Positions 40,391-47,124 of a stretch of DNA of 47,124 nucleotides are shown here, piece by piece. The notes under the pieces were generated by a model, which saw only the letters and a list, made by a program, of their open reading frames with translations, was not told where the DNA came from and did no database searches. Each line of letters starts with the position of its first letter. Within the stretch, counting starts at the first letter, position 1. Source of the DNA: Rickettsiales bacterium (GTDB lineage Bacteria > Pseudomonadota > Alphaproteobacteria > Rickettsiales > JALZUV01); assembly GCA_029252805.1 (NCBI GenBank), contig JAQXAR010000006.1, forward strand, positions 1 through 47,124, written 5' to 3'. A program made the position numbers and the translations under genes.

Positions 40391-40834
40391 CTAACGCTCA
40401 AAAACATGTTGGATGGTTTTGACATCTTCATCATGAATAACGAGCTTCTGCTTCACCGCCTCATAGCCCATCGGCGGCAGGCCGCCCATCCATTTACCTT
40501 TTTGTTTCGACATTGCAATTTTGTCTCGAATGCGCTCACCGGTAACTTCGCGTTCAAACTGCGCGAAACTCAATAGTACATTCAGTGTCAGCCGCCCCAT
40601 CGATGTAGTGGTGTTAAATTGCTGGGTGATGGATACGAATGAGATACCTTTGGCATCCATCAGTTCCACTAGCTTAGAGAAATCTGTTAGCGAGCGTGTC
40701 AGGCGGTCAACTTTATAGACGACGATAATATCGACTTTGCCAGTTTCGATGTCTTCCATTAGCCGCTTTAGTGCCGGGCGCTGCATGTTGCCACCACTAA
40801 GCATCCGTCGCAAGCCATAACCAGCAGGGCCGCC
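40391..40834 (-). pseudogene. Mosaic serine-recombinase relic
   Basis: The frame 40391-40813 reads as the middle of a resolvase domain plus the start of the recombinase domain (SGGNMQRPALKRLMEDI, VDIIVVYKVDRLTRSLTDF, TGERIRDKIAMSKQKGKWMGG, PPMGYE, HVFER). The N-terminal part with the catalytic serine is missing, and the C-terminal ~300 residues are cut by a stop. Upstream, GGPAGYGLRRML joins it in frame: this DNA (40800-40834) matches the intact recombinase gene at 2102-2136 in 34 of 35 bases but comes from another part of the protein. So two recombinase genes have been fused by recombination, giving an inactive mosaic. Confidence 0.85.
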
Positions 40835-40850
40835 ACCATGCTTGCTCCGT

Positions 40851-40868
40851 ATCTGGTATGTACCAGAT
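40851..40868. repeat. 18-bp inverted repeat with TG core
   Basis: ATCTGGTA and TACCAGAT flank the dinucleotide TG. An inverted repeat with a non-palindromic two-base core is the form expected of a serine-recombinase crossover site. It lies just outside the recombinase mosaic. Confidence 0.6.
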
Positions 40869-40900
40869 GACTTCTCTCAGACATGATGTATTTTTAAGCG

Positions 40901-40942
40901 ACAAACCCCGCCTGAACTTAATCAGAACGGGGTTTGTTTTTT
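40901..40942 (+). terminator. Rho-independent terminator (plus-strand orientation)
   Basis: Perfect 10-bp stem ACAAACCCCG/CGGGGTTTGT with a 17-nt loop, followed by a run of Ts (40935-40942). The U-tract is right for plus-strand transcripts, though no plus-strand gene lies just upstream. The stem overlaps the last codons of the minus-strand gene at 40918, for which the other side lacks a T run. Confidence 0.7.
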
Positions 40943-41472
40943 GCCCAATAGTGCCAGAAAATACGTAATGGCGTGTTGACGATATATGCCAATTTTACCA
41001 TCCAATTTTTCCAGCGAATTTGGTGACAGCTGTTGGCGGTTTGTAATACCCACTTACCTACATGAGTATGAAGGATAAACCATCTTCCACCTCTCGTAGC
41101 CGAAAAATAGGGGATGAGTATCTCCAACCACGCATGCGAGTGTGGGATTGGCAAACCTAAACCGTGGCTCAAAGCTTCCACCAAAATAATAAATGCAATA
41201 ATCACATCCATCAAATAGGGAAACTTAGCAATCTGCTTTGCGAGCCAATGACGCAGAAGCATCACCAGCAGCGAAAGCGCAATTGAAACGATAATGGTCA
41301 ATTGCTGAATTTGCTGAGCTTCTTTTGCACGCTCAATAATTCTTGGCCCCGGATAAATAGGGTTAGAGAAAAACCAAGCGTAGAATGCTATGGCAATCAA
41401 TGTAAAAAAGATAACTGCCACAACGCCAAGGGCGATTCTTTGCTTTTTCATTGGCAAAGGTTTTGTATCCAC
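40918..41472 (-). CDS. Hypothetical integral membrane protein by the Zur box
   Basis: A 184-residue protein with about three or four hydrophobic segments (ALGVVAVIFFTLIAIAFYAWFF, QLTIIVSIALSLLVMLL, LMDVIIAFIILVEALSHGLGL). It has several histidines in the middle (SHGLGLPIPHSHAW, FILHTHVG). I do not recognise the family. It is divergent from the gene at 41620 with a perfect Zur box between the two, so it may be zinc-regulated. Its stop lies inside a terminator hairpin. Confidence 0.65.
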   Translation of the reverse strand: MDTKPLPMKKQRIALGVVAVIFFTLIAIAFYAWFFSNPIYPGPRIIERAKEAQQIQQLTIIVSIALSLLVMLLRHWLAKQIAKFPYLMDVIIAFIILVEALSHGLGLPIPHSHAWLEILIPYFSATRGGRWFILHTHVGKWVLQTANSCHQIRWKNWMVKLAYIVNTPLRIFWHYWAKNKPRSD

Positions 41473-41543
41473 AGCGAAAGCTGAATCATGGTAGCGGAAA
41501 GCTAAAATGGTTCCGCTGTAGATTTGTTAGAAAATCAAGAATG

Positions 41544-41564
41544 AAATGTTATATTATAACATTT
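41544..41564. promoter_or_regulatory. Zur box between 40918 and 41620
   Basis: A 21-bp perfect palindrome: arms AAATGTTATA and TATAACATTT around a central T, preceded by TG. This is very close to the known alphaproteobacterial Zur box (ATGTTATNNNATAACAT). It lies 55 bp before the 41620 gene and 72 bp before the divergent 41472 start, so it can control both. Confidence 0.85.
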
Positions 41565-41619
41565 AGTTGCACTGCGCAACGAATAACGTTAACAAGCATC
41601 ATAACAAAGGTTAGGTTTC

Positions 41620-41979
41620 ATGTTGTTACGCTATAGTTCGCTCTCGTTTATTCTTCTTGGTTGTCTAATGCATTTATTTTGCTGTGGTATTCCTACTTTG
41701 ATGGCTTTGACCAGCCTTGCGGCGGTGTTGGGGGTATCGACTGGGTCGCTCGGAGAATGGGAGTGGTATGAAGCGATTGAACCTCACGTGTTGGTCGCTT
41801 CAGGAGTCTTATTACTATTGAGTATCATCTCTTCTGTGATGAGTCGTTATATGGATTGTTCAACGCAGGAAAGTTGTTCGCATCCGCCTTGCGCGCCACA
41901 AAAAGATTATTACCGCCTGATACTTATCGCGGTAACGATCCTTTATGCATTTAATCTGACTCTCTACCTTTTAGCTTGA
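41620..41979 (+). CDS. Small membrane protein, Zur-box controlled
   Basis: A 119-residue protein with three or four predicted helices. It starts LLRYSSLSFILLGCLMHLFCCGIPTLMALTSLAAVLG and has a cysteine-rich loop in the middle (MDCSTQESCSHPPCAP), so it may bind metal. The first helix with CCxxP is a little like MerC-type proteins, but I do not claim that family. It has a Zur box upstream, overlaps the convergent zur gene by 9 bp, and so is probably a zinc-homeostasis gene. Confidence 0.7.
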   Translation: MLLRYSSLSFILLGCLMHLFCCGIPTLMALTSLAAVLGVSTGSLGEWEWYEAIEPHVLVASGVLLLLSIISSVMSRYMDCSTQESCSHPPCAPQKDYYRLILIAVTILYAFNLTLYLLA

Positions 41980-42429
41980 GCAATCGACGCAAAGGCCAGT
42001 CAGTTCAATTGCGCCTTGCTGCGGTGTAAAGCGATGCTTTTGCGTTAATTGATGGATCGCAGAAGCGGTTTGGTTATCGCAGCTTTCTTCAGCCGAACCG
42101 CAGTCTGTGCATACTAGAAGCTGGCATAAATGCTGTTCTAACGGATGAGTGCAGCCAATATAGGTATTTTGGTGGTGTAGTTTATGCACTAATCGGCTTT
42201 CCTGAAGAAAGTCTAATGCTCGATAAACAGTGGGAGGAGTGGCAGAATATTCCCCTCCTTTAAGTGCCTCTAGAATATCATAAGCTTTGATTGGAGTATG
42301 TGTTCCCCAGACTAACTCCAGCACCTTACGTCTGATGTTAGTGAATCGTAAGTTCTTATCTTCGCAAAGCAACTCCGCTTTCTGTAAAGCGGTTGCAGTG
42401 CATTGATTATGAGTCGTACATTCTTGCAT
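41971..42429 (-). CDS. zur: Fur-family zinc uptake regulator Zur
   Basis: A 152-residue Fur-family repressor. The winged helix is at ~25-85 (NLRFTNIRRKVLELVWGTHTPIKAYDILEAL, PPTVYRALDFLQESRLVHKL). The metal sites are H-rich HHQNTYIGCTHPLEQH and two CxxC pairs (CTDCGS, CVDCSS) that hold the structural zinc, typical of Zur. It lies between two Zur boxes, is divergent from the ABC operon and convergent with the small membrane gene. It should repress these genes when zinc is plentiful and probably itself. Confidence 0.9.
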   Translation of the reverse strand: MQECTTHNQCTATALQKAELLCEDKNLRFTNIRRKVLELVWGTHTPIKAYDILEALKGGEYSATPPTVYRALDFLQESRLVHKLHHQNTYIGCTHPLEQHLCQLLVCTDCGSAEESCDNQTASAIHQLTQKHRFTPQQGAIELTGLCVDCSS

Positions 42430-42456
42430 AGTAGCGCCTTGTTTGCAGAATTATAT

Positions 42457-42473
42457 ATGTTATAAACTAACAT
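42457..42473. promoter_or_regulatory. Zur box between zur and the ABC operon
   Basis: ATGTTATAAACTAACAT, arms ATGTTA and TAACAT, is a weaker copy of the box at 41544. It sits 28 bp before zur and 34 bp before the GTG of the ABC ATPase gene. Confidence 0.7.
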
Positions 42474-42506
42474 AATTGGTGAGTGTAATGCAATGGAGAT
42501 TATTGA

Positions 42507-43151
42507 GTGCTTGAGATTGAAAATATTAGCTTTGTAATAGAGCAGAAACCTATCATTCAGTCTTTATCTTTTTCACTAGAGACGGGCAGAAAGATGCTAG
42601 TTTTGGGTGCCTCTGGTAGTGGTAAAACTACTTTGCTCGCGATGATTGCAGGGCTTTTAAAGCCTAGTTCTGGCGAGGTGCGCTATGATAATCAATCACT
42701 CCATGATCAAACGACAAGAGAGGTCGATCACTTTAGGGGACAAAATTTGGGTATTATCTTCCAAAATCACCATCTGATTAAACCACTCACCGTCATGCAA
42801 AATTTGCAATTAGGGTTAAATTTTACGGGTAAGGAAGTGGAGGAAGTCAGACTCCAAGAAACCCTTAAAAGATTAAACCTTGAATCGAAAGTACACCAAA
42901 AAGCTTCGACTCTAAGTATGGGAGAGGCGCAAAGGCTCGCCGTTGCACGGGCCGTCATTGGCAAACCAAAATGGATATTATGCGATGAGCCAACCTCTGC
43001 GTTAGACGACGTCAATTCACAAGCGGTGCTTAATTTACTGGAAGAAGAAGCTCAGGCGTGCGATGCCTCGCTTATTATCGTGACGCATGATAAGCGCGTG
43101 AAAGCGCATTTTTCTGATGAACAGGTGATCGAATTGGAGGCGGTGTCATGA
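42507..43151 (+). CDS. ABC transporter ATPase (LolD/MacB class), zinc-regulated
   Basis: A 214-residue ATPase of the MacB/LolD class. Motifs: Walker A GASGSGKTT, Q loop IIFQNHHL, signature LSMGEAQR, Walker B WILCDEPTSALD, H loop VTHDKR. It pairs with the FtsX-type permease that overlaps its stop (ATGA at 43148-43151). The start is GTG 42507, eight bases after GGAG. Such ATPase-permease-DUF3299 sets are known as Zur-regulated zinc-acquisition genes (zrg-type in Vibrio). Unlike ZnuABC importers, they are thought to act on an outer-membrane or periplasmic step; the exact reaction is not settled. Confidence 0.9.
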   Translation: MLEIENISFVIEQKPIIQSLSFSLETGRKMLVLGASGSGKTTLLAMIAGLLKPSSGEVRYDNQSLHDQTTREVDHFRGQNLGIIFQNHHLIKPLTVMQNLQLGLNFTGKEVEEVRLQETLKRLNLESKVHQKASTLSMGEAQRLAVARAVIGKPKWILCDEPTSALDDVNSQAVLNLLEEEAQACDASLIIVTHDKRVKAHFSDEQVIELEAVS

Positions 43152-44404
43152 GAGCTTATTCGATTGCCTTAGCTTACCTGAAAGATAAGCCTTTAAATTC
43201 TGTTTTACATATTAGCATGATGGCGCTGGGCATGATGTTGATGACCGCATTGATTTTACTAGGACATCAGTTAGAGCAACGCCTTTACCGAGATTCGGCA
43301 GGGGTTGATTTGGTGGTAGGCGCAAAAGGTAGTCCGCTGCAACTCATTCTTTCAAGCGTACAGCATGTCGATATTCCAACGGGTAATATTCCGCTCAAAG
43401 AAGCGCGAACCATTCAGAAGCACTCGCATATCAAACAGGCTATTCCGCTCTCACTAGGCGATAGTTACCGAGGGCATCGTATCGTAGGAACCGAACCTGC
43501 TTACCTAAAGCATTTTAATGCGAAGCTTGCCCAAGGCGAGATATGGAAAGGAGCGATGCAAGCCGTCATCGGCAGTCAAGTTGCGACAAAGACGGGTTTA
43601 AAGTTAGGCGATAGTTTCACCGGTAATCACGGATTAATGGATGGTGGCCATGCGCATGACGAATCTCGCTATCAAATCACGGGTATTTTGCAAAAAACGG
43701 GAACGGTGCTGGATAGGCTAATCGTTACTTCTTTAGAGAGTGTATGGGATCTACACAGCGAAAAGCCGCATCGTGAGGATGAAGAGGAATCACATGACGA
43801 ACATGCTCATCACGAGCACAATCATCATGAAGAACATGAAGAGGAAATTGATGAAAAGCGCGAGATAACTGCGTTACTGGTGACCTATCGTAACCGTTCT
43901 GCGGTGATGAGCTTTCCGCGTTATGTTAATCAGAAAACCTCGATGCAAGCAGCAAGTCCGGCTTTTGAGATGGCACGACTACTCGATTTAATTGGTGTTG
44001 GCAGTGATACACTCCTGCTATTTGGTGGATTACTGGTAGCAGTCTCTTTGGCCAGTGTGTTTATTGCCTTGCTCAATTCCATTCGCGAGCGACAACATGA
44101 TTTGGCAATCTTTCGTACATTGGGCGCCTCGCGCGCAACCTTGTTTCATTTGGTGCTGACAGAAGGTCTTTTGATTGCGTTGATTGGAAGCTTGATTGGT
44201 TGGGGTTTGGGACATCTAATCCTCGAACTCCTAGGAACCATGACCGAAAAAGGGCAGGAGATAGGATTAACGGGAATGCTGTTTTTGCCTTCTGTGTTAT
44301 GGCTTTGGCTAGGGGTAATGATTGCATCAAGCATAGCTTGTATTATTCCCGCTTGGCACGCGAGCAAAACAGAAATATTCACCCTATTACAGCGCTCGCA
44401 CTAA
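43148..44404 (+). CDS. ABC permease (MacB/FtsX type) with His-rich loop
   Basis: A 418-residue permease with one N-terminal TM helix (~20-40), a large periplasmic domain (~45-275) and three C-terminal helices in an FtsX domain (ASVFIALLNSIRERQHDLAIFRTLGASRATL). The periplasmic part has a striking loop at ~203-237, rich in His, Glu and Asp (DEEESHDEHAHHEHNHHEEH). It looks like a zinc-binding or zinc-sensing loop. It also has HAHDES at ~168-173. It works with the ATPase encoded just before. Zur control and the loop both suggest zinc. Confidence 0.9.
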   Translation: MRAYSIALAYLKDKPLNSVLHISMMALGMMLMTALILLGHQLEQRLYRDSAGVDLVVGAKGSPLQLILSSVQHVDIPTGNIPLKEARTIQKHSHIKQAIPLSLGDSYRGHRIVGTEPAYLKHFNAKLAQGEIWKGAMQAVIGSQVATKTGLKLGDSFTGNHGLMDGGHAHDESRYQITGILQKTGTVLDRLIVTSLESVWDLHSEKPHREDEEESHDEHAHHEHNHHEEHEEEIDEKREITALLVTYRNRSAVMSFPRYVNQKTSMQAASPAFEMARLLDLIGVGSDTLLLFGGLLVAVSLASVFIALLNSIRERQHDLAIFRTLGASRATLFHLVLTEGLLIALIGSLIGWGLGHLILELLGTMTEKGQEIGLTGMLFLPSVLWLWLGVMIASSIACIIPAWHASKTEIFTLLQRSH

Positions 44405-44896
44405 ATGATAATGTGGCAGAAATTCAAATATAAAGAAGAGCTTCTTACTTTTGTCATTATACTTCCCTTTATCTTTGGCAGCGTGTTTCTTTATAAACGT
44501 TACATTGATCCGCCGTTGGAGGTGACGCACGAACACGCGCTCCCATGGGATTCTTTACAGGACGCTTTTCAGGCGCTAAGTGGCCGTGATTTTCTTTACG
44601 GAGAAACGCTTAAGAAATTACAAGGGATGGAGCAAAAAACCGTCGCCATTTATGGCTATATGTATCCGATAAGAATGGGAGAAAAACATAATCATTTTCT
44701 GCTGAGTAAGCGGTCTCATGTTTGCCAGTTTCACATACCTTCCCATTCAGGCAATATGGTCGAAGTCATAATGGAGGGTTCAGGAATCGCTTATACGCGT
44801 AGGCCTATATTGCTGACAGGGGTGTTTTCTATTCCAAATGATAAAGAGTTAGGCATTACTTTTAGATTGGAAGAGGCTGAATTTGTCGATGATTAA
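44405..44896 (+). CDS. DUF3299-like exported protein (first of tandem pair)
   Basis: A 163-residue protein with an N-terminal signal anchor (LLTFVIILPFIFGSVFLY) and a periplasmic DUF3299-like domain: VAIYGYMYPIRMGEKHNHFLLSK, CQFHIPSHSGNMVEVIM, RPILLTGVFSI. The pattern G-Y-M-[YF]-P-[IL] and the C-x-F-H motif recur in the next gene. The ATG follows directly after the permease stop. DUF3299 proteins accompany zinc-regulated ABC systems, and the histidines and cysteine could bind zinc. Function unknown. Confidence 0.8.
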   Translation: MIMWQKFKYKEELLTFVIILPFIFGSVFLYKRYIDPPLEVTHEHALPWDSLQDAFQALSGRDFLYGETLKKLQGMEQKTVAIYGYMYPIRMGEKHNHFLLSKRSHVCQFHIPSHSGNMVEVIMEGSGIAYTRRPILLTGVFSIPNDKELGITFRLEEAEFVDD

Positions 44897-45410
44897 ATAT
44901 TTTCTCGGTATTCTTGTACTGCTGTCAGTTAGTATGGCTTATATCGCTTACTCACCTGCACAGAGCTTTTCTGAAGAACCGATGCCTGAATATCTAATGG
45001 AGGAAGATTGGGAGCCATTGCAAGTAACAGGCGGTGCCATTGCCTGGGAAGTATTTGCCACTACGAAAGAGCATGAATCCTGCACCATGGGTGATGATGG
45101 TTACGATATTTGTCTCATCAAACCAGAATATAGCAAAGCAGTGAAAGCTCTAGACGGCAAGCACGTAACGCTTATGGGCTATATGTTTCCATTGGAACAA
45201 TCGGAGAAACATAAAAACTTCTTAATTGGCCCTTATCCTTTAAGTTGTCCCTTCCATTATCATGTAGGCCCCACACAAATGGTGGAAGTCTTCACCGAGG
45301 AGCCCATTGCTTTAAGCTATGAACCCATCAGTCTTGAAGGCACCTTACAGCTAAGGTTTAATGAAGATACGGGTGTGTTTTATTATTTAAATAGCGGAAG
45401 GGAATTATAG
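44889..45410 (+). CDS. DUF3299-like exported protein (second of tandem pair)
   Basis: A 173-residue protein with a signal peptide (YFLGILVLLSVSMAYIAYSPAQS) and a DUF3299 domain: VTLMGYMFPLEQSEKHKNFLIGP, SCPFHYHVGPTQMVEVF, PISLEGTLQL. The same G-Y-M-F-P and C-P-F-H-Y-H motifs as in the upstream copy show that the pair arose by duplication. An extra CTMGDDGYDICL segment has two cysteines. ATG 44889 overlaps the previous stop; a TTG at 44883 has better spacing to GAGG and is possible. Confidence 0.82.
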   Translation: MIKYFLGILVLLSVSMAYIAYSPAQSFSEEPMPEYLMEEDWEPLQVTGGAIAWEVFATTKEHESCTMGDDGYDICLIKPEYSKAVKALDGKHVTLMGYMFPLEQSEKHKNFLIGPYPLSCPFHYHVGPTQMVEVFTEEPIALSYEPISLEGTLQLRFNEDTGVFYYLNSGREL

Positions 45411-45514
45411 AACCCGTGTCGCTTAAAACTCATCTTTGCAATTTCAATTGCGCAAGCGAGAGCTGTCACCAAAACGTCATTTTTGCCATTTGTAAATTGT
45501 GTTACATTGAATTC

Positions 45515-45781
45515 ATGCGCAAATTGTGTCTAATATTTACGTTATTCTTTATAACTGCATTGCTAAGCGTCAGCTTGCATGCGGCAGAGTTTGGTGTGGA
45601 TACGCATGAACATCATGGTGAGGAATGCCAACTCGATGATGTGTTAAAACAAGATGCCAGCAGGGATACAGCAGTCAAAACGCTTGCGATGCCTGTTAGC
45701 ACAAAGCTGCGTCTTTCTGACGTAGGTAAGAATTTCAAGCTTTCCACCATCATCACGATGCGACATTCGGAGGATCTCTAA
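45515..45781 (+). CDS. Small exported protein, possibly the 5' part of a split gene
   Basis: An 88-residue frame with a signal peptide (MRKLCLIFTLFFITALLSVSLHA) and a short mature part with DTHEHHGEEC that could bind metal. It has no family I know. It ends at 45781, but in another frame the DNA from 45730 on reads HHHHDATFGGSLKHW and runs into the 45790 gene. So it may be either a small independent protein or the front of one gene split by a frameshift. The upstream frame start (45416) is less likely because no signal peptide begins there. Confidence 0.5.
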   Translation: MRKLCLIFTLFFITALLSVSLHAAEFGVDTHEHHGEECQLDDVLKQDASRDTAVKTLAMPVSTKLRLSDVGKNFKLSTIITMRHSEDL

Positions 45782-45789
45782 AACATTGG

Positions 45790-46404
45790 GTGATTGGTGA
45801 GGCAATTGGTGATTTAGGAGCAGTACCGATAGCAATTGCTGTGCAACGTCATGCTCCAGGTTTTATGGAATGGGTTAATAATGGTATGGAATCCATTTTC
45901 GGTAAAACCTATCGCAAGAGTTCGCAAAAAGCGGCACTCAACTGGGCACTAAAAGAGGGACTATCTCCAGATGATCCCAAAGTTAAGAAATATGCCGATG
46001 AACTCTATCATCATGAGATTAGTCATTTTGGGCAGGCGGCAGTATGGACGGTAGCTTCTGTAGGACTCAATGTTGCCTCGCAAAAATTGATCACTGGTAA
46101 CCGATTACCTGTTTCTTACATGTTGTTGTACAAGACATTCGGCGCCGCAACCAGCGCAACGCTATTGTTTGGTGGCAGAGCAATGGCTCCAGAAAAGTTT
46201 CAGTCATGGGATCGCTGGACAAGTGAAAATATTTTCACCCCAATGACAAAAACAGTGGGAAAGCTATTTGGAGTAGATGAGAAAACAGTGGAAGAAACCG
46301 TGAAGAAGAAAGAACGTATAGAAGAAGGAGATTGGGCCGTAAAAAGCAAGAAGACCAAAGATGAGTCAAAAGATTCAGAAAAGAGCTCTCTTGCGCGTAG
46401 ATAA
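45790..46404 (+). CDS. Conserved hypothetical membrane-associated protein
   Basis: A 204-residue protein from the GTG at 45790, a start I do not trust: conserved-looking codons (TFGGSLKHW) lie in frame before it back to 45730. The protein has two or three hydrophobic parts (IGDLGAVPIAIAV, AAVWTVASVGLNVA, GAATSATLLFGG) and a charged lysine/glutamate-rich tail (VKSKKTKDESKDSEK). I half-remember similar alphaproteobacterial proteins starting HW-[IA]-IGEAxGDFGAVPxTIAVQR. Function unknown. It follows the zinc cluster but has no metal motif apart from the His run upstream. Confidence 0.6.
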   Translation: MIGEAIGDLGAVPIAIAVQRHAPGFMEWVNNGMESIFGKTYRKSSQKAALNWALKEGLSPDDPKVKKYADELYHHEISHFGQAAVWTVASVGLNVASQKLITGNRLPVSYMLLYKTFGAATSATLLFGGRAMAPEKFQSWDRWTSENIFTPMTKTVGKLFGVDEKTVEETVKKKERIEEGDWAVKSKKTKDESKDSEKSSLARR

Positions 46405-46453
46405 AGTTCTATGCTGAATGTATTATATTGCCAATAAAGCGGAGATTATATTC

Positions 46454-46999
46454 ATGCCTATCACGCCTAAAAACATCCTTGATTTCTGGTTCTCAGATCG
46501 GGTGGCTCCTCTGCGCTTTAAGAAAAACGCGCAATTTGATCAGGAAATTTATGACCGCTTTTTCTCCGCTTATGAAGAAGCGGTTGGTGGTATGTTGAGT
46601 GATTGGCAACAAACAGCAGATGGCTGCCTCGCGCTCATTATCCTGTTAGATCAGTTTCCTCGCAATATGTTTCGTAGCACCCCAAAATCATTTGCGACGG
46701 ATGGGCAAGCGATAGAAATTTCAAAAGAAGCGATTAACAAAGGTTCGGACATTGATCTCACTCAGGAGCAACGCGTATTTTTGTATATGCCTTTCATGCA
46801 TAGTGAAGAGCTGACGGAGCAGGAGCTTGCTGTGGAGCTATATCGAAAATTAGGCATAGAAAGTAATCTAAGATTTGCGATTGCTCATCGTGATATTGTA
46901 GCACGCTTTGGCCGCTTCCCTCATCGTAATGACATCTTGAAACGTGACTCCACGCCAGAGGAAATAGAATTCTTAAACGGACCAAACTCAGGCTTCTAA
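46454..46999 (+). CDS. DUF924 family protein
   Basis: A 181-residue soluble protein of the DUF924 family (all-helical, TPR-like). Typical parts are ILDFWFSDR near the start, LALIILLDQFPRNMFRSTPKSFATD, FLYMPFMHSE, FAIAHRDIVARFGRFPHRN, and the end FLNGPNSGF. Length is normal, so the gene is complete. I start at ATG 46454, after GGAG, rather than the earlier frame at 46418. The biochemical role of DUF924 is unknown. Its stop lies directly next to a RepB-like fragment. Confidence 0.9.
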   Translation: MPITPKNILDFWFSDRVAPLRFKKNAQFDQEIYDRFFSAYEEAVGGMLSDWQQTADGCLALIILLDQFPRNMFRSTPKSFATDGQAIEISKEAINKGSDIDLTQEQRVFLYMPFMHSEELTEQELAVELYRKLGIESNLRFAIAHRDIVARFGRFPHRNDILKRDSTPEEIEFLNGPNSGF

Positions 47000-47004
47000 T
47001 TCGT

Positions 47005-47124
47005 ATACCCGGAACAATCTTATCTTTAAGAATTTCTGCCGCTTCATCACAAATGCCCTTCAAAAGGTTACGCTTCATGATAATGCTTTTCACATCAAGA
47101 TTGAGTGCAATCGCAATTTTGTCT
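47005..47124 (-). pseudogene. RepB/ParB-like fragment at the window edge
   Basis: The minus strand entering at the right edge reads DKIAIALNLDVKSIIMKRN, then LLKGICDEAAEILKDKIVPG, which fits the helix-turn-helix and LLxGICxEAxxLLKDK stretch of the RepB-C-terminal ParB-like proteins found with serine recombinases. Similarity stops near 47005 next to the DUF924 stop. The C-terminal half of the protein is therefore missing. The rest of the gene lies outside the window. It looks like a second, broken member of the family seen at 1-206. Confidence 0.65.

Noticed and set aside
1-47124. The window as a closed circle, because the ends join in frame in a ParB-like gene
   Set aside because: A frame match has a one in three chance, and the joined protein would lack the central ParB segment. 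A repeat-broken contig is simpler.
1-47124. CRISPR arrays, rRNA or tRNA genes
   Set aside because: No regularly spaced repeats and no tRNA or rRNA stretches were found by eye. A covariance-model scan could still find a small RNA that I missed.

Overview
The window looks like a piece of an alphaproteobacterial genome of moderate GC. Pointers are the RepB/ParB-plus-serine-recombinase cassette, CheY-like proteins ending in a GPDRR motif, an alphaproteobacterial-type Zur box and DUF924/DUF3299 genes. The exact order cannot be told from sequence alone. Both window ends lie in genes of the same RepB/ParB-like family, so the window may be a contig that broke in a repeated mobile cassette.

Layout: (1) 1-5.8 kb is mobile and scarred DNA. 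It holds a minus-strand operon of a large serine recombinase and two ParB-like proteins, a divergent HTH regulator with a 30-bp palindrome inside its gene, copy A of a long repeat, a truncated DUF4102-type integrase abutting an MFS transporter fragment, a two-gene receiver module and an IS1595-like relic. (2) 5.8-31.7 kb is a large exopolysaccharide (EPS) locus. Operon 1 (minus, glmS down to 8.66 kb) supplies amino sugar (GlmS), glycosyltransferases, an initiating sugar transferase, a Wzz-like co-polymerase, a six-SLBB export protein, a BY-kinase-like ATPase, two lipoproteins and a STAS protein. Operon 2 (minus, 29.9 down to 22.4 kb) supplies a receiver protein, an exosortase, two glycosyltransferases, Wzx, Wzy and a VWA protein that carries an exosortase-type C-terminal signal. 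UDP-glucose dehydrogenase (ugd, plus strand) supplies glucuronate. (3) 31.7-40.1 kb is a dense signalling block: a sigma-54 activator, a REC-histidine-kinase fusion, a free HPt protein, three receiver proteins with a shared unrecognised N-terminal domain, and a hybrid kinase overlapping a truncated haemoglobin. (4) 40.1-40.9 kb holds copy B of the repeat, palindromes and a mosaic recombinase relic. (5) 41-47 kb is a Zur-controlled zinc-homeostasis cluster (Zur, ABC ATPase, His-rich permease, two DUF3299 proteins), then a DUF924 gene and a RepB-like relic.

The most interesting system is the control of the EPS locus. I see sigma-54 (-24/-12) promoters with exact GG-N10-GC spacing before glmS, the STAS gene, the operon 2 receiver, ugd, the REC-kinase, the HPt gene and the paralogous receiver pair. 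Several have a shared 15-bp upstream site (CTCCCATTCTGGGAA-like), plausibly bound by the NtrC-family activator encoded at 32.6-34.0 kb. A kinase-receiver-phosphatase fusion at 7.1 kb (SypE-like architecture) and the STAS protein at 13.1 kb (SypA-like) make a partner-switching pair, as in the Vibrio fischeri syp polysaccharide locus. Here they sit with an exosortase and a globin-linked hybrid kinase. This combination is inferred from architecture and has not been tested.
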